From Nissabacter sp. SGAir0207 (lineage in GTDB: Bacteria > Pseudomonadota > Gammaproteobacteria > Enterobacterales > Enterobacteriaceae): a stretch of 64,000 nucleotides of DNA. Where the stretch lies: assembly GCF_005491205.1 (NCBI RefSeq), contig NZ_CP028035.1, forward strand, positions 434,001 through 498,000. Direction: 5' to 3'. The translations under genes and the position numbers were made by a program. The notes beneath the pieces are model-generated. The model had not been told where the DNA came from. It was given only the letters and a program-made list of their open reading frames with translations, and ran no database searches. Below are positions 20,057 through 31,604 of the stretch, piece by piece (position 1 is the first letter of the stretch; each line of letters starts with the position of its first letter).

Positions 20057-21544
20057 ATGAACAAAGAGATTCTGGCTGTTGTAGAGGCAGTCTCGAACGA
20101 AAAAGCCCTCCCGCGGGAAAAGATTTTTGAGGCGCTGGAAACAGCCCTGTCAACAGCGACCAAGAAAAAGTACGAGCAAGAGATTGACGTACGTGTCAGC
20201 ATCGACCGTAAAACCGGTGACTTTGATACCTTCCGCCGCTGGTTAGTGGTCGAAGAAGTGACGCAACCGACGCGTGAAATCACGCTGGAAGCGGCCCAGT
20301 TTGAAGATCCTTCCATTGATGTTGGCGGCTTCATCGAAGACCAGATTGAGTCTGTGACCTTCGACCGCATCACCACCCAGACCGCCAAACAGGTTATCGT
20401 GCAGAAAGTGCGCGAAGCCGAGCGCGCAATGGTCGTTGACCAGTTCCGTGAGCAGGAAGGCGAAATCGTCACTGGCGTGGTGAAGAAAGTTAACCGCGAC
20501 AGCATCTCCCTGGATCTGGGCAGCAACGCTGAAGCCGTTATCCTGCGTGAAGATATGCTCCCGCGTGAAAACTTCCGTCCAGGCGACCGCATCCGCGGCG
20601 TACTGTACGCCGTTCGCCCGGAAGCGCGCGGCGCGCAACTGTTTGTCAGCCGCTCCCGCCCGGAGATGCTGGTCGAACTGTTCCGCATTGAAGTGCCAGA
20701 AATTGGCGAAGAAGTGATTGAGATCAAAGCCGCTGCGCGCGATCCAGGCTCCCGTGCCAAGATCGCTGTGAAAACCAACGACAAGCGTATCGATCCGGTC
20801 GGCGCCTGCGTAGGGATGCGTGGCGCACGCGTTCAGGCCGTCTCCAGTGAGCTGGGCGGTGAACGCATTGACATCGTGTTGTGGGATGATAACCCGGCGC
20901 AGTTCGTCATCAACGCGATGGCGCCGGCGGATGTCGCCTCTATCGTCGTTGACGAAGACAAGCACACGATGGATATCGCTGTTGAAGCCAGCAACCTGGC
21001 TCAGGCGATTGGCCGTAATGGTCAAAACGTGCGTTTGGCTTCCCAACTGAGCGGTTGGGAACTGAACGTGATGACGGCAGATGACTTGCAGGCTAAACAT
21101 CAGGCTGAGGCGCACGCTGCTATCGACACCTTCACCAAGCACCTCGACATTGACGAAGACTTCGCTACCGTTCTGGTGGAAGAGGGCTTCTCTACTCTGG
21201 AAGAGCTGGCCTATGTGCCGATGAAAGAGCTTCTGGAGATCGACGGTCTGGATGAAGAGACGGTAGAAGCGCTGCGTGAGCGCGCTAAAGCTGCACTGAC
21301 CACCCTGGCACTGGCGCATGAAGAGAGTCTGGGCGATAAGCAGCCCGCAGAAGACTTACTGAATCTGCCAGGTCTGGAGAGCAGCATGGCCAGCAAATTG
21401 GCGGCGCGTGGGGTTTGTACGCTGGAAGATCTTGCCGAGCAGGGTGTCGACGATCTGTCAGATATTGAAGGGCTTGATGATGAGAAAGCCGGCGAGCTGA
21501 TTATGGCTGCGCGTAATATCTGCTGGTTTGGCGACAATGCGTAA
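20057..21544 (+). CDS. nusA: Transcription termination/antitermination factor NusA
   Basis: Binds RNA polymerase and modulates pausing, termination and rRNA antitermination. The 495 residues contain, in order, the polymerase-binding N-terminal domain (1-130), S1 (about 135-200), KH1 and KH2 (about 230-345, with [11 protein letters not shown] and [12 protein letters not shown] loops), and two acidic repeats at the C-terminus (about 360-490), each with helix-hairpin-helix-like motifs ([28 protein letters not shown]). It starts 21 bases after rimP. Confidence 0.98.
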   Translation: MNKEILAVVEAVSNEKALPREKIFEALETALSTATKKKYEQEIDVRVSIDRKTGDFDTFRRWLVVEEVTQPTREITLEAAQFEDPSIDVGGFIEDQIESVTFDRITTQTAKQVIVQKVREAERAMVVDQFREQEGEIVTGVVKKVNRDSISLDLGSNAEAVILREDMLPRENFRPGDRIRGVLYAVRPEARGAQLFVSRSRPEMLVELFRIEVPEIGEEVIEIKAAARDPGSRAKIAVKTNDKRIDPVGACVGMRGARVQAVSSELGGERIDIVLWDDNPAQFVINAMAPADVASIVVDEDKHTMDIAVEASNLAQAIGRNGQNVRLASQLSGWELNVMTADDLQAKHQAEAHAAIDTFTKHLDIDEDFATVLVEEGFSTLEELAYVPMKELLEIDGLDEETVEALRERAKAALTTLALAHEESLGDKQPAEDLLNLPGLESSMASKLAARGVCTLEDLAEQGVDDLSDIEGLDDEKAGELIMAARNICWFGDNA

Positions 21545-21568
21545 TAAACTGTAGCAGGAAGGAACAGC

Positions 21569-24259
21569 ATGACAGATGTAACCGTAAAATCACTGGCCGC
21601 AGAGATTCAGACTTCGGTTGATCGCCTGGTACAGCAATTTGCTGATGCAGGGATCGACAAGTCCGAAGCTGACTCTGTGACCCAGCACGAGAAAGAGACA
21701 TTACTGGCGCATCTGAACCGTGACAATGGTAATGCGTCAAACAAGCTGACACTGCAACGCAAAACGCGTAGCACCTTGAATATTCCGAGCACCGGCGGTA
21801 AAAGTAAATCGGTGCAAATCGAGGTCCGCAAGAAACGCACTTATGTTAAACGCGACACGTCAGAGGCCGAACAGGCTAAGGCTGAAGCGGAAGAGCAGGC
21901 ACGGCGTGAAGCGGAAGAGCAGGCACGGCGCCTAGCAGAAGAGCAAGCTCAGCAAGAAGCTGCTGAGAAAGCGAAGCGTGCAGCCGAAGAGCAAGCCAAA
22001 CGTGAGGCCGCTGAAAAAGCGAAGCGTGACGCAGCGGAAAAAGAAAAAGTGACTAATCAACATACCGACGATATGACCAAGCCAGCGCAGGCAGAAAAAG
22101 CACGACGTGAGGCCGAAGCCGCCGAACTTAAGCGTAAAGCGGAAGAGGAATCGCGCCGTAAGGTCGAAGAGAACGCCCGCCGCGTTGCAGAAGAGGCCCG
22201 TAAAATGGCTGACTCTGGCGTGTGGACCGAAACCACCGAGGCGCCTGAGTCTGAAGCGGCTGACTATCATGTCACCACCTCTCACCATGCGCGTGAAGCG
22301 GAAGACGAGAACGATCGTCAGGTTGAAGGCGATCGCCGCAGCCGTACCCGCACCGCCAAAGTGACCAAGCAGAAGAAAGGCAGCAAGCTGTCTGAATCTA
22401 AAGCTGATCGCGAAGAAGCGCGTGCCGTTACCCGTGGTGGTAAAGGCAAGCGTAAGCCAAGCTCCCTGCAGCAGGGCTTCAACAAGCCGGCGCAGGCCGT
22501 GAACCGCGATGTGGTGATCGGCGAGACCATCACCGTGGCCGAGCTGGCCAACAAGATGGCAGTCAAAGGTTCTCAGGTCATCAAAGCGATGATGAAACTG
22601 GGCGCCATGGCGACCATCAACCAGGTCATCGACCAGGAAACCGCACAGCTGGTTGCCGAAGAGATGGGCCACAAAGTTATCCTGCGTCGTGAAAACGAGC
22701 TGGAAGAAGCGGTCATGAGCGACCGTGACACCGGCGACAGCGGCGCGGAAGCACGTGCACCGGTCGTGACCATCATGGGCCACGTTGACCACGGTAAAAC
22801 CTCCCTGCTGGACTACATCCGCTCCACCAAAGTGGCAGCGGGCGAAGCGGGCGGCATTACCCAGCACATCGGTGCTTACCACGTAGAGACCGGTAACGGC
22901 ATGATCACCTTCCTGGACACCCCAGGCCACGCCGCGTTTACCGCAATGCGTGCTCGTGGTGCACAGGCAACGGACATCGTGGTACTGGTAGTGGCGGCGG
23001 ACGACGGCGTGATGCCGCAGACCATCGAAGCGATCCAACACGCCAAAGCGGCCAGCGTGCCGGTTGTTGTGGCCGTGAACAAGATCGATAAGCCAGACTC
23101 CGATCCGGATCGCGTGAAGAACGAACTCTCCCAGTACGGCGTGATGCCGGAAGAGTGGGGCGGTGAGTCTCAGTTCATCCACGTCTCTGCGAAAGCCGGT
23201 ACCGGTATCGATGACCTGCTGGACGCCATCCTGCTGCAGGCTGAAGTTCTGGAACTGAAAGCGGTACGCAATGGCATGGCCAGCGGCGTCGTGATCGAAT
23301 CCTTCCTGGACAAAGGCCGTGGCCCGGTTGCAACCGTACTGGTTCGCGAAGGCACCCTGAACAAGGGCGACATCGTGCTGTGTGGCTTTGAGTATGGCCG
23401 TGTGCGTGCGATGCGTGACGAACTGGGTCGTGAAGTCAGCTCTGCTGGCCCATCCATCCCGGTTGAGATCCTGGGTCTCTCTGGTGTGCCGGCTGCCGGT
23501 GACGAAGCGACTGTTGTCCGTGACGAGAAGAAAGCGCGTGAAGTGGCGCTGTACCGTCAGGGCAAGTTCCGCGAAGTCAAACTGGCGCGTCAGCAGAAGT
23601 CCAAGCTGGAGAACATGTTCGCCAACATGACCGAAGGCGAAGTCTCCGAGCTGAACATCGTCTTCAAAGCCGACGTTCAGGGCTCTGTCGAAGCGATTGC
23701 CGACTCTCTGATGAAGCTCTCCACCGACGAAGTGAAGGTGAAGATCGTGGGCTCTGGCGTAGGTGGTATCACCGAAACCGACGCCACCTTGGCAGCGGCG
23801 TCCAACGCCATCGTGATTGGCTTCAACGTGCGTGCTGATGCCTCTGCCCGCCGCGTGATCGAAGCTGAAAGCCTGGATCTGCGTTACTACTCCGTCATCT
23901 ATGACCTGCTGGACGAAGTGAAGCAGGCGATGAGCGGTATGCTGGCACCAGAGTACAAGCAGCAGATCATCGGTCTGGCTGAAGTGCGTGATGTGTTCAA
24001 ATCACCGAAGTTCGGCGCCATCGCTGGCTGTATGGTGACCGAGGGCATCATCAAGCGTCACAGCCCGATTCGTGTCCTGCGTGAAAACGTGGTGATCTAC
24101 GAAGGCGAACTGGAATCCCTGCGTCGCTTCAAAGATGACGTCAACGAAGTGCGTAACGGCATGGAGTGTGGTATCGGCGTGAAGAACTATAATGACGTTC
24201 GCACCGGCGATATGATCGAAGTCTTCGAAACCATCGAGATCCAACGCACCATCGCTTAA
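21569..24259 (+). CDS. infB: Translation initiation factor IF2
   Basis: GTPase that brings fMet-tRNA to the ribosome. It is 896 residues long. The N-terminal half is a long charged helical region, rich in Glu-Ala-Arg repeats (about 90-220), that follows a small folded domain. The G domain carries [13 protein letters not shown] and NKID, followed by domains II-IV ending in the fMet-tRNA-binding C2 domain. An internal GTG start lies at codon 161. It is downstream of nusA by 24 bases. Confidence 0.98.
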   Translation: MTDVTVKSLAAEIQTSVDRLVQQFADAGIDKSEADSVTQHEKETLLAHLNRDNGNASNKLTLQRKTRSTLNIPSTGGKSKSVQIEVRKKRTYVKRDTSEAEQAKAEAEEQARREAEEQARRLAEEQAQQEAAEKAKRAAEEQAKREAAEKAKRDAAEKEKVTNQHTDDMTKPAQAEKARREAEAAELKRKAEEESRRKVEENARRVAEEARKMADSGVWTETTEAPESEAADYHVTTSHHAREAEDENDRQVEGDRRSRTRTAKVTKQKKGSKLSESKADREEARAVTRGGKGKRKPSSLQQGFNKPAQAVNRDVVIGETITVAELANKMAVKGSQVIKAMMKLGAMATINQVIDQETAQLVAEEMGHKVILRRENELEEAVMSDRDTGDSGAEARAPVVTIMGHVDHGKTSLLDYIRSTKVAAGEAGGITQHIGAYHVETGNGMITFLDTPGHAAFTAMRARGAQATDIVVLVVAADDGVMPQTIEAIQHAKAASVPVVVAVNKIDKPDSDPDRVKNELSQYGVMPEEWGGESQFIHVSAKAGTGIDDLLDAILLQAEVLELKAVRNGMASGVVIESFLDKGRGPVATVLVREGTLNKGDIVLCGFEYGRVRAMRDELGREVSSAGPSIPVEILGLSGVPAAGDEATVVRDEKKAREVALYRQGKFREVKLARQQKSKLENMFANMTEGEVSELNIVFKADVQGSVEAIADSLMKLSTDEVKVKIVGSGVGGITETDATLAAASNAIVIGFNVRADASARRVIEAESLDLRYYSVIYDLLDEVKQAMSGMLAPEYKQQIIGLAEVRDVFKSPKFGAIAGCMVTEGIIKRHSPIRVLRENVVIYEGELESLRRFKDDVNEVRNGMECGIGVKNYNDVRTGDMIEVFETIEIQRTIA
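22049..22051 (+). promoter_or_regulatory. Probable internal start codon for the short form IF2-beta
   Basis: GTG at codon 161 of infB, preceded by a purine-rich AAGAAAAA and followed by Thr-Asn-Gln and DDMTK. E. coli makes IF2-beta from a GTG at codon 158 in the same sequence context. Alternative initiation is inferred from that conservation. Confidence 0.5.
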
Positions 24260-24288
24260 TCACAGCGACACTCTGCTTAGATCCAATT

Positions 24289-24307
24289 GGGGGGCCTTGC
24301 GCCCCCC
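24289..24307 (+). other. GC-rich hairpin between infB and rbfA
   Basis: A stem GGGGGGC/GCCCCCC with a CTTGC loop occupies most of the 69-base gap. No T run follows, so it is more likely an RNA-processing or stability element than a terminator. Confidence 0.5.
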
Positions 24308-24328
24308 GCTTTGTCTGGAGAATCCATT

Positions 24329-24739
24329 ATGGCCAAAGAATTTAGCCGCACTCAGCGCGTCTCCCAAGAGATGCAGAAAGAGATCGCTATCATTTTGCAG
24401 CGTGAAGTGAAAGATCCGCGCGTTGGCATGGCGACGGTATCCGGGGTAGAAGTTTCCCGTGACCTGGCATACGCCAAAGTGTTCGTCACCTTCCTGGACG
24501 TACTGACCGAAGATCACGATCCAGAACGTATCACCACCGGCATCAAGGCGCTGCAAGACGCCTCTGGCTTTATCCGTATGCTGGTTGGCAAGGCCATGCG
24601 CCTGCGCGTGGTGCCGGAACTGACCTTCGCCTACGATAACTCGCTGGTTGAAGGTATGCGCATGTCCAACCTGGTCACCAGCGTCGTGAAAAACGATGCA
24701 GAACGCCGCTCGGCGGCGGGCGACGACGAGGAGAAGTAA
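24329..24739 (+). CDS. rbfA: 30S ribosome-binding factor RbfA
   Basis: Cold-shock assembly factor that binds 30S subunits and 16S rRNA helix 1. The ATG at 24329 has CTGGAG before it and gives 136 residues with the conserved [16 protein letters not shown] start; an earlier in-frame ATG at 24287 lies in the GC-rich hairpin. The KH-like fold includes [18 protein letters not shown] and the family's [15 protein letters not shown] segment. Its stop overlaps the truB start by one base. Confidence 0.97.
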   Translation: MAKEFSRTQRVSQEMQKEIAIILQREVKDPRVGMATVSGVEVSRDLAYAKVFVTFLDVLTEDHDPERITTGIKALQDASGFIRMLVGKAMRLRVVPELTFAYDNSLVEGMRMSNLVTSVVKNDAERRSAAGDDEEK

Positions 24740-25683
24740 TGGGACGTCCTCGTCGCCGCGGTCGCGATATTCACGGTATCGTGCTGCTGGATAAGCCGCA
24801 GGGCCTCTCCTCCAACGATGCCCTGCAAAAAGTAAAACGCCTCTATAACGCCAACCGGGCCGGCCACACGGGCGCGCTCGATCCGCTGGCAACCGGCATG
24901 TTGCCGATCTGCCTGGGTGAGGCGACCAAGTTTTCCCAGTTCCTGCTCGACTCCGATAAGCGTTACCGGGTCATTGCGCGCCTTGGGCAGCGTACTGACA
25001 CCTCAGACGCGGATGGGCAGATCATCTCCGAGCGTGATGTCACCTTTAGCGAGGCACAGCTGCAGGAGGCCCTTGAGCGCTTCCGCGGCGCGACCAAGCA
25101 GGTGCCCTCCATGTACTCCGCGCTGAAATATCAGGGCCGACCGCTCTATGAGTACGCGCGTCAGGGCATTGAAGTGCCGCGCGAAGCCCGTGACATCACG
25201 GTGTATGAGCTGCTGTTCATTCGCCATGAAGGGCTGGAGCTGGAGCTGGAAATTCACTGCTCCAAGGGCACCTACATTCGCTCCATCATTGACGATCTGG
25301 GCGAAATGCTGGGCTGCGGCGCGCATGTGACCTTCCTGCGCCGCCTGCAGGTCGCCACCTACCCGATTGAGCGGATGGTGACGCTGGAGCAACTGAACAG
25401 CCTGCTTGAACAGTGCCAGGCCGAGGAGCGCGCGCCCAGTGAGCTGCTGGACCCGCTGCTGATGCCGATGGACAGTGCGGTGCAGCACTTCCCGGAAGTG
25501 AACCTGCTGCCGACAGTGGCCAGCTATGTGAAGCAGGGGCAGCCGGTACAGGCCGCCCAGGCCCCGTCCGAGGGGATGGTTCGCATCACCGAAGGGGACG
25601 AGCGCCACTTTATTGGCATTGGTGAAATCGCGGAAGATGGGCGGGTCGCCCCGCGCCGTCTGGTGGTAGAAAACCCCGAGTGA
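24739..25683 (+). CDS. truB: tRNA pseudouridine-55 synthase TruB
   Basis: Converts U55 in the T-loop of nearly all tRNAs to pseudouridine. The 314-residue protein carries the catalytic aspartate Asp48 in [15 protein letters not shown], the tRNA-contacting KRYRV motif, and a C-terminal PUA-like domain (about 250-314). It is translationally coupled to rbfA through a TAATG junction. Confidence 0.97.
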   Translation: MGRPRRRGRDIHGIVLLDKPQGLSSNDALQKVKRLYNANRAGHTGALDPLATGMLPICLGEATKFSQFLLDSDKRYRVIARLGQRTDTSDADGQIISERDVTFSEAQLQEALERFRGATKQVPSMYSALKYQGRPLYEYARQGIEVPREARDITVYELLFIRHEGLELELEIHCSKGTYIRSIIDDLGEMLGCGAHVTFLRRLQVATYPIERMVTLEQLNSLLEQCQAEERAPSELLDPLLMPMDSAVQHFPEVNLLPTVASYVKQGQPVQAAQAPSEGMVRITEGDERHFIGIGEIAEDGRVAPRRLVVENPE

Positions 25684-25802
25684 GCCACTGCTGCTTACCT
25701 TGCGCAACACTATGGCAAGGAGTAGAATGGCGCAGCTTATGTATTGGGTTGCTGAATTAGAGATCGGCACCTGTTTTATTATCTATAATCTGGAGTATTA
25801 CA

Positions 25803-26072
25803 ATGTCTCTAAGCGTTGAAGCTAAGGCACAGATCGTAGCCGACTACGGTCGCGGTGCTAACGATAGCGGTTCTACCGAAGTTCAGGTAGCTCTGCTGAC
25901 CGCTCAGATCAACCACCTGCAAGGTCACTTTGCAGAGCACAAAAAAGATCACCACAGCCGTCGTGGTCTGCTGCGTATGGTTTCTCAGCGTCGTAAGCTG
26001 CTCGACTACCTGAAGCGTAAAGATGTTGCACGCTACACCAGCCTGATTGAACGTCTGGGCCTGCGTCGCTAA
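25803..26072 (+). CDS. rpsO: 30S ribosomal protein S15
   Basis: An 89-residue primary binding protein of the 16S rRNA central domain, also an autogenous repressor of its own translation in E. coli through a leader pseudoknot. Conserved segments include [34 protein letters not shown] and [13 protein letters not shown] precedes the ATG. A TATAAT hexamer (25784-25789) sits too near the start to be the main promoter. A strong terminator follows. Confidence 0.98.
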   Translation: MSLSVEAKAQIVADYGRGANDSGSTEVQVALLTAQINHLQGHFAEHKKDHHSRRGLLRMVSQRRKLLDYLKRKDVARYTSLIERLGLRR

Positions 26073-26090
26073 GTCTGCGAGTTTCAGTGT

Positions 26091-26116
26091 AAAGGGGCCA
26101 AATTTGGCCCCTTTAT
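26091..26116 (+). terminator. Terminator between rpsO and pnp
   Basis: A 9-10 bp stem AAAGGGGCCA/TTGGCCCCTT followed by TATT. It corresponds to the partial rpsO terminator (t1) of E. coli that allows readthrough into pnp. Confidence 0.85.
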
Positions 26117-26190
26117 TCTAGGAGGCAAGGCAAGACCCCGTTAGGGTACTGCCGCTGTCTCTACAGAGGATCTTCCGCTACAGAGGTTCG

Positions 26191-26248
26191 CGCGGCTAAT
26201 GAGAGGCTTTGTCCTTCGAGGAAAGGATAAGGATTGTCATTAGTCGCG
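26191..26248 (+). promoter_or_regulatory. RNase III stem in the pnp leader (PNPase autoregulation)
   Basis: Arms CGCGGCTAATGA (26191-26202) and TCATTAGTCGCG (26237-26248) pair over 12 positions with one bulge or mismatch, and an inner stem pairs a GTCCTT-type arm with AAGGAT. E. coli pnp has an almost identical leader, cut by RNase III and then degraded by PNPase itself, giving negative feedback. Function is inferred from this match. Confidence 0.75.
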
Positions 26249-26326
26249 AGGATGTAATGTGAAGATCGGTGAGTCACTGGTGCACTTCCGCCCATGCGGC
26301 GCTGCATCTCAATAAAGGATATGATT

Positions 26327-28444
26327 TTGCTGAATCCGATCGTACGCAAATTCCAATACGGCCAGCACACCGTTACGCTGGAAACCGGCATGATGGCGCG
26401 CCAGGCAACGGCTGCCGTTATGGTCAGCATGGATGACACCGCTGTCTTCGTGACCGTGGTTGGCGCCAAGAAAGCTAAACCGGGTCAGGACTTCTTCCCG
26501 CTGACCGTCAACTACCAAGAGCGCAGCTACGCTGCCGGCCGTATCCCTGGTAGCTTCTTCCGTCGTGAAGGCCGTCCGAGCGAAGGTGAAACCCTGACCT
26601 CCCGCCTGATTGACCGCCCAATCCGTCCGCTGTTCCCGGAAGGCTTCCTGAACGAAGTTCAGGTTATCGCGACCGTGGTTTCCGTGAACCCACAGGTTAA
26701 CCCGGACATCGTTGCCATGATCGGTGCCTCTGCGGCCTTGAGCCTCTCTGGCATCCCGTTCAACGGCCCGATTGGTTCCGCACGCGTGGGTTACATCAAT
26801 GACCAGTATGTCCTGAACCCGACCACTGATGAGCTGAAGCAGAGCAAACTGGATCTGGTGGTTGCGGGTACCCAAGGCGCGGTACTGATGGTGGAATCCG
26901 AAGCGGATCTGCTGAGCGAAGACCAGATGCTGGGCGCTGTGGTCTTCGGCCACGACCAACAGCAGGTAGTGATTGAGAACATCAACGCACTGGTTGCTGA
27001 AGCAGGCAAAGCGAAGTGGGACTGGCAGCCGGAAGCGGTGAACGAAGCCCTGCACGCCCGTGTGGCGGAGCTGGCTGAATCCCGTCTGGGTGATGCCTAC
27101 CGCATCATCGACAAACAAGAGCGCTACGGCCAGGTTAATACCATCAAGGCTGACGTTGCTGCTGCTCTGCTGGCACAAGATGAGTCGCTGGACGAAGGCG
27201 AGATCATGGATGTGCTGGGCACCATCGAGAAGAACGTCGTACGTAGCCGTGTGCTGCGTGGCGAGCCGCGTATCGATGGCCGCGAGAAAGACATGATCCG
27301 TGGTCTGGACGTGCGCACCGGCGTACTGCCGCGTACCCACGGCTCGGCGCTGTTCACCCGTGGCGAAACTCAGGCGCTGGTAACGGCCACTCTGGGTACC
27401 GCACGTGATGCGCAGAACCTGGATGAGCTGATGGGCGAGCGCACCGACAGCTTCCTGTTCCACTACAACTTCCCTCCGTACTCCGTAGGTGAAACCGGCA
27501 TGGTCGGCTCACCGAAGCGTCGTGAGATTGGCCACGGCCGTCTGGCGAAGCGTGGCGTGCTGGCAGTGATGCCGGAAGCAGACTCCTTCCCGTACACCGT
27601 ACGTGTGGTATCTGAGATCACCGAATCCAACGGCTCCTCCTCCATGGCGTCCGTGTGTGGTGCTTCTCTGGCACTGATGGACGCTGGCGTGCCGATCAAA
27701 GCCGCTGTTGCGGGCATCGCGATGGGTCTGGTGAAAGAGGGTGAAAACTTTGTGGTTCTCTCTGACATTCTGGGTGACGAAGACCACCTGGGTGACATGG
27801 ACTTCAAAGTGGCAGGCAGCCGTGAAGGCATCACCGCCCTGCAGATGGACATCAAAATCGAAGGCATTACCCGCGAAATCATGCAGGTTGCCCTGAATCA
27901 GGCCAAAGGTGCGCGTCTGCACATCCTGGGCGTGATGGAGCAGGCCATCAGCACCCCGCGTGGTGATATCTCTGAATTCGCACCGCGCATTCACACCATC
28001 AAAATTAATCCTGATAAAATCAAGGATGTGATTGGCAAAGGCGGCTCGGTAATCCGTGCGCTGACCGAAGAGACCGGCACCACCATCGAAATCGAAGATG
28101 ATGGCACCGTGAAGATCGCAGCGACCGACGGTGACAAAGCGAAATACGCTATCCGTCGTATCGAAGAGATCACCGCTGAGATCGAAGTGGGCCGTATCTA
28201 CCAGGGTAAAGTAACCCGTATCGTTGACTTCGGTGCCTTCGTGGCCATCGGCGGCGGTAAAGAGGGTCTGGTACACATCTCTCAAATCGCTGATAAGCGC
28301 GTTGAGAAAGTGACCGACTACTTGGAGATGGGTCAGGAAGTGCCAGTGAAAGTACTGGAAGTTGATCGTCAGGGCCGTGTCCGCCTGAGCATCAAAGAAG
28401 CGACTGCCCAGTCTACAGAAGCGGCTGCGCCTGAAGCAGAATAA
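26327..28444 (+). CDS. pnp: Polynucleotide phosphorylase
   Basis: Phosphorolytic 3'-5' exoribonuclease and degradosome subunit. The TTG at 26327 is selected: AAGGAT is seven bases before it, and E. coli pnp also starts with TTG at this point ([11 protein letters not shown]); an ATG two codons earlier is too close to the ribosome site. The 705 residues contain two RNase PH domains (about 1-215 and 310-545), a helical linker, a KH domain ([18 protein letters not shown]) and an S1 domain ([15 protein letters not shown]). It ends with an acidic Ala/Glu tail, shorter than in E. coli. Confidence 0.98.
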   Translation: MLNPIVRKFQYGQHTVTLETGMMARQATAAVMVSMDDTAVFVTVVGAKKAKPGQDFFPLTVNYQERSYAAGRIPGSFFRREGRPSEGETLTSRLIDRPIRPLFPEGFLNEVQVIATVVSVNPQVNPDIVAMIGASAALSLSGIPFNGPIGSARVGYINDQYVLNPTTDELKQSKLDLVVAGTQGAVLMVESEADLLSEDQMLGAVVFGHDQQQVVIENINALVAEAGKAKWDWQPEAVNEALHARVAELAESRLGDAYRIIDKQERYGQVNTIKADVAAALLAQDESLDEGEIMDVLGTIEKNVVRSRVLRGEPRIDGREKDMIRGLDVRTGVLPRTHGSALFTRGETQALVTATLGTARDAQNLDELMGERTDSFLFHYNFPPYSVGETGMVGSPKRREIGHGRLAKRGVLAVMPEADSFPYTVRVVSEITESNGSSSMASVCGASLALMDAGVPIKAAVAGIAMGLVKEGENFVVLSDILGDEDHLGDMDFKVAGSREGITALQMDIKIEGITREIMQVALNQAKGARLHILGVMEQAISTPRGDISEFAPRIHTIKINPDKIKDVIGKGGSVIRALTEETGTTIEIEDDGTVKIAATDGDKAKYAIRRIEEITAEIEVGRIYQGKVTRIVDFGAFVAIGGGKEGLVHISQIADKRVEKVTDYLEMGQEVPVKVLEVDRQGRVRLSIKEATAQSTEAAAPEAE

Positions 28445-28460
28445 CTGTTGATGCAGTTTT

Positions 28461-28489
28461 ACAGCGCCTTACCGCCGGTAGGGCGCTGT
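28461..28489 (+). terminator. Hairpin after pnp
   Basis: A long stem ACAGCGCC/GGCGCTGT extended inward by TACC/GGTA around GCC. Only a short TT follows, so it may be a 3'-end-protecting hairpin with partial termination before nlpI. Confidence 0.55.
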
Positions 28490-28572
28490 TCGTATCGCGA
28501 GGGCAGGAGGCTTTCGTGTTAAGCAAGCGGATGACAGGACGATCATCCAATGTTTGTCTTCGGGAGTGGGAA

Positions 28573-29457
28573 ATGAAGCCTTTCTTGCGCTGGTGTTATG
28601 TTGCGACAGCACTTATGCTGGCAGGATGCAGCAACCATGATTGGCGTAAAGACGACGTTCTGGCAATTCCTTTGCAGCCTACGCTGCAGCAGGAAGTGAT
28701 CCTGGCGCGCATGGAACAAATCCTTGCCAGCCGGGCGTTGACAGATGATGAGCGTGCGCAGTTGTTATATGAGCGTGGAGTGCTGTATGATAGCCTTGGA
28801 TTACGGGCGCTGGCGCGAAACGACTTTTCACAGGCGCTGGCGATTCGTCCCGACATGCCGGAAGTTTTCAACTACCTGGGCATTTACCTAACGCAGGCAG
28901 GCAATTTTGATGCTGCCTATGAAGCGTTTGATTCTGTACTAGAGCTTGATCCAACTTACAACTACGCGCGTTTAAACCGAGGCATCGCACTGTATTACGG
29001 TGGCCGATACCCCTTAGCGCAGGATGATCTGCAGGCGTTTTATCAAGACGACCCAAATGATCCCTTCCGTTCGTTATGGCTTTACCTGGTGGAGCGAGAG
29101 ATCGATCCCAAGCAGGCTGAAGCAGCGCTGGAACAGCGTTACGAAAAAGCGGACAGAGGGCAATGGGGATGGAATATTGTCGAATTCTACCTTGGCAACA
29201 TCAGTGAAAGTACGCTGATGGATCGCCTGAAGGCAGATGCAACGGATAACACTTCGCTCGCTGAGCATCTCAGTGAAACTGACTTCTATTTAGGTAAACA
29301 CTACCTGAGTCTGGGGGACAAGAGCAGCGCTTCGGCACTGTTCAAACTGACGGTCGCTAACAACGTTCATAACTTTGTTGAGCACCGCTATGCATTGTTG
29401 GAATTGGCGCTATTAGGCCAAGAGCAAGACGACCTATCAGAATCGGACCAGCAATAG
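28573..29457 (+). CDS. nlpI: Lipoprotein NlpI, TPR-type adaptor of murein hydrolases
   Basis: Outer-membrane lipoprotein that scaffolds peptidoglycan enzymes and, with the protease Prc, controls MepS degradation. The ATG at 28573 gives the standard 294 residues. The lipobox LMLAGC places the lipidated cysteine at Cys19. TPR motifs are visible at about 62-95, 96-129 ([21 protein letters not shown]) and 234-267. It lies between pnp and deaD as in E. coli. Confidence 0.97.
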   Translation: MKPFLRWCYVATALMLAGCSNHDWRKDDVLAIPLQPTLQQEVILARMEQILASRALTDDERAQLLYERGVLYDSLGLRALARNDFSQALAIRPDMPEVFNYLGIYLTQAGNFDAAYEAFDSVLELDPTYNYARLNRGIALYYGGRYPLAQDDLQAFYQDDPNDPFRSLWLYLVEREIDPKQAEAALEQRYEKADRGQWGWNIVEFYLGNISESTLMDRLKADATDNTSLAEHLSETDFYLGKHYLSLGDKSSASALFKLTVANNVHNFVEHRYALLELALLGQEQDDLSESDQQ

Positions 29458-29506
29458 CTGACGGACACTTATCAGCCTGATTTACCTTGGTTTTACCATC
29501 GTCAAA

Positions 29507-29532
29507 TCGCCTTAACAGGCGAGGGTTTTTTT
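29507..29532 (+). terminator. Terminator between nlpI and yrbN-deaD
   Basis: A short TCGCC/GGCGA stem with a six-base loop followed by GGG and seven T. Moderate strength. Confidence 0.6.
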
Positions 29533-29572
29533 GTCCGTTTATTAACTTATTTGAGCCGGTTCACACTTTTCA

Positions 29573-29653
29573 ATGAAAATGACTGAAAATTTTCTCGACG
29601 AGTTACGTAGACTGGCCGCCATCTCTCATGAGGCACGTGTACATGACTACTGA
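29573..29653 (+). CDS. yrbN: Small protein YrbN (26 aa)
   Basis: A 26-codon frame beginning [11 protein letters not shown] and ending ARVHDY before TGA. E. coli yrbN encodes a 26-residue protein at this same place with nearly the same sequence, and conservation over so short a frame argues that it is translated. It overlaps the deaD start by 11 bases in another frame, so translation of yrbN could be coupled to deaD initiation. Function is unknown; a leader-peptide role for the cold-shock helicase gene is possible but not shown. Confidence 0.75.
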   Translation: MKMTENFLDELRRLAAISHEARVHDY

Positions 29654-31538
29654 GTTTGAAACCTCTTTTGCTGACCTGGGGCTTTCCGCTCCTATCCTTA
29701 CCGCTCTGACTGAAATGGGTTACGAAAAACCCTCTCCGATTCAGGCGGAATGTATCCCACATCTGCTGAACGGCCGTGACGTACTGGGTATGGCACAGAC
29801 CGGCAGTGGTAAAACCGCCGCGTTCTCGCTGCCGCTTCTGCACAATGTCAAAGCGGAGCTGAAAGCGCCACAGGTGCTGGTACTGGCACCGACCCGTGAA
29901 CTGGCTGTTCAGGTTGCTGAAGCCTGCACCGAGTTCTCCAAACACATGCACGGCGTCAACGTGGTTGCCCTGTACGGCGGCCAGCGTTATGACGTACAGC
30001 TGCGCGCACTGCGTCAAGGCCCACAGATTGTGGTCGGTACGCCGGGCCGTCTGCTGGACCACCTGAAGCGTGGCACCCTGGACCTCTCTAACCTGAGCGG
30101 TCTGGTACTGGACGAAGCTGATGAAATGCTGCGTATGGGCTTCATCGAAGACGTCGAAACCATCATGGCGCAGATCCCGGCTGAACATCAGACCGCGCTG
30201 TTCTCCGCGACCATGCCGGAAGCGATCCGTCGCATTACCCGTCGCTTCATGCAGGAGCCGCAGGAAGTGCGTATCCAGTCCAGCGTGACGACTCGCCCGG
30301 ACATCAGCCAGAGCTACTGGTCTGTCTACGGTATGCGCAAAAACGAAGCGCTGGTGCGTTTCCTGGAAGCAGAAGACTTTGATGCGGCGATCATCTTCGT
30401 ACGCACCAAAAACGCGACCCTGGAAGTGGCTGAAGCGCTGGAGCGCAGCGGTTACAACAGCGCCGCGCTGAACGGCGACATGAACCAGGCGCTGCGTGAG
30501 CAGACCCTGGAGCGCCTGAAAGATGGCCGCCTGGACATCCTGATCGCAACCGACGTAGCGGCCCGTGGCCTCGACGTTGAGCGCATCAGCCTGGTGGTAA
30601 ACTACGATATTCCGATGGATTCTGAATCCTACGTGCACCGTATCGGCCGTACTGGTCGTGCAGGCCGTGCAGGCCGCGCGCTGCTGTTCGTTGAGAACCG
30701 CGAGCGTCGTCTGCTGCGCAATATCGAGCGCACCATGAAGCTGACCATTCCAGAAGTAGAACTGCCAAACGCAGAACTGCTGGGTGAACGCCGTCTGGCC
30801 AAGTTTGCCGCTAAAGTACAGCAGCAGCTGGAGAGCAGCGATCTGGACATGTACCGCGCGCTGCTGGCTAAGCTGCAACCGGAAGAAGAGCTGGACATCG
30901 AAACCCTGGCTGCCGCGCTGCTGAAGATGGCACAGGGCGAGCGTCCGCTGATTCTGCCGCCGGACCCGGTATTCAAACCGCGTCAGCGTCGTGAGTTCAA
31001 CGATCGTGACGATCGTCGTGGTGACCGTCCGGATCGTGGCGATCGCCGTGATGCACGCGATGGCGACCGTCCGCGTCGTGAGCGTCGTGAAGTGGGCGAT
31101 ATGGAGCTGTATCGCATTGAAGTGGGTCGTGATGATGGCGTTGAAGTGCGTCACATCGTTGGCGCGATCGCCAACGAAGGCGACATCAGCAGCCGTTACA
31201 TTGGTAACATCAAGCTGTTCGCAACCCACTCCACCATCGAGCTGCCGAAAGGTATGCCGGGCGATCTGCTGTCGCACTTCACCCGCACTCGTATCCTGAA
31301 CAAGCCGCTGAACATGCAGCTGTTGGGTGATGCGCAGCCGCGTGAACGCCGTGAGCGTCGCGAAGGCGGCGCTGGTGAGCGTCGTGAAGGCGGCCGTGGT
31401 GGTCGTACTTTCAGCGGTGAACGCCGTGAAGGTGGTCGTGGTCGTCCGTTCAACGGTGAACGCCGTGAAGGTGGCGAGCGCCGCCCAGCGGGCAACCGTG
31501 ACGGCCAGCGCGCCCCGCGTCGTTTCGGTGATGCGTAA
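29643..31538 (+). CDS. deaD: ATP-dependent RNA helicase DeaD (CsdA)
   Basis: Cold-shock DEAD-box helicase for ribosome assembly and mRNA decay. The ATG at 29643 has GAGG nine bases before it; an ATG at 29628 lies inside that region and is rejected. The 631 residues hold the Q motif (FADLGL...PIQAECIP), [28 protein letters not shown] and [11 protein letters not shown], then a dimerisation region, an RNA-binding domain (about 480-555) and a basic ERREGG-repeat tail. It ends at a strong terminator. Confidence 0.98.
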   Translation: MTTEFETSFADLGLSAPILTALTEMGYEKPSPIQAECIPHLLNGRDVLGMAQTGSGKTAAFSLPLLHNVKAELKAPQVLVLAPTRELAVQVAEACTEFSKHMHGVNVVALYGGQRYDVQLRALRQGPQIVVGTPGRLLDHLKRGTLDLSNLSGLVLDEADEMLRMGFIEDVETIMAQIPAEHQTALFSATMPEAIRRITRRFMQEPQEVRIQSSVTTRPDISQSYWSVYGMRKNEALVRFLEAEDFDAAIIFVRTKNATLEVAEALERSGYNSAALNGDMNQALREQTLERLKDGRLDILIATDVAARGLDVERISLVVNYDIPMDSESYVHRIGRTGRAGRAGRALLFVENRERRLLRNIERTMKLTIPEVELPNAELLGERRLAKFAAKVQQQLESSDLDMYRALLAKLQPEEELDIETLAAALLKMAQGERPLILPPDPVFKPRQRREFNDRDDRRGDRPDRGDRRDARDGDRPRRERREVGDMELYRIEVGRDDGVEVRHIVGAIANEGDISSRYIGNIKLFATHSTIELPKGMPGDLLSHFTRTRILNKPLNMQLLGDAQPRERRERREGGAGERREGGRGGRTFSGERREGGRGRPFNGERREGGERRPAGNRDGQRAPRRFGDA

Positions 31539-31557
31539 GCACAACCGGTAATATAAA

Positions 31558-31588
31558 AAAACCAGCCTGCGGGCTGGTTTTTTTTTGC
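31558..31588 (+). terminator. Terminator after deaD
   Basis: Stem AAACCAGCC/GGCTGGTTT with TGCG loop and a run of nine T; A residues on the other side allow use by the opposing yhbW gene. Confidence 0.9.
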
Positions 31589-31604
31589 CTGAAATTCAGC
31601 GCAC

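Noticed and set aside
29547..31544. 665-codon minus-strand frame opposite deaD
   Set aside because: DeaD motifs on the + strand are complete; the opposing frame is low-complexity (Thr/Ala/Gln) and typical of an antisense shadow.
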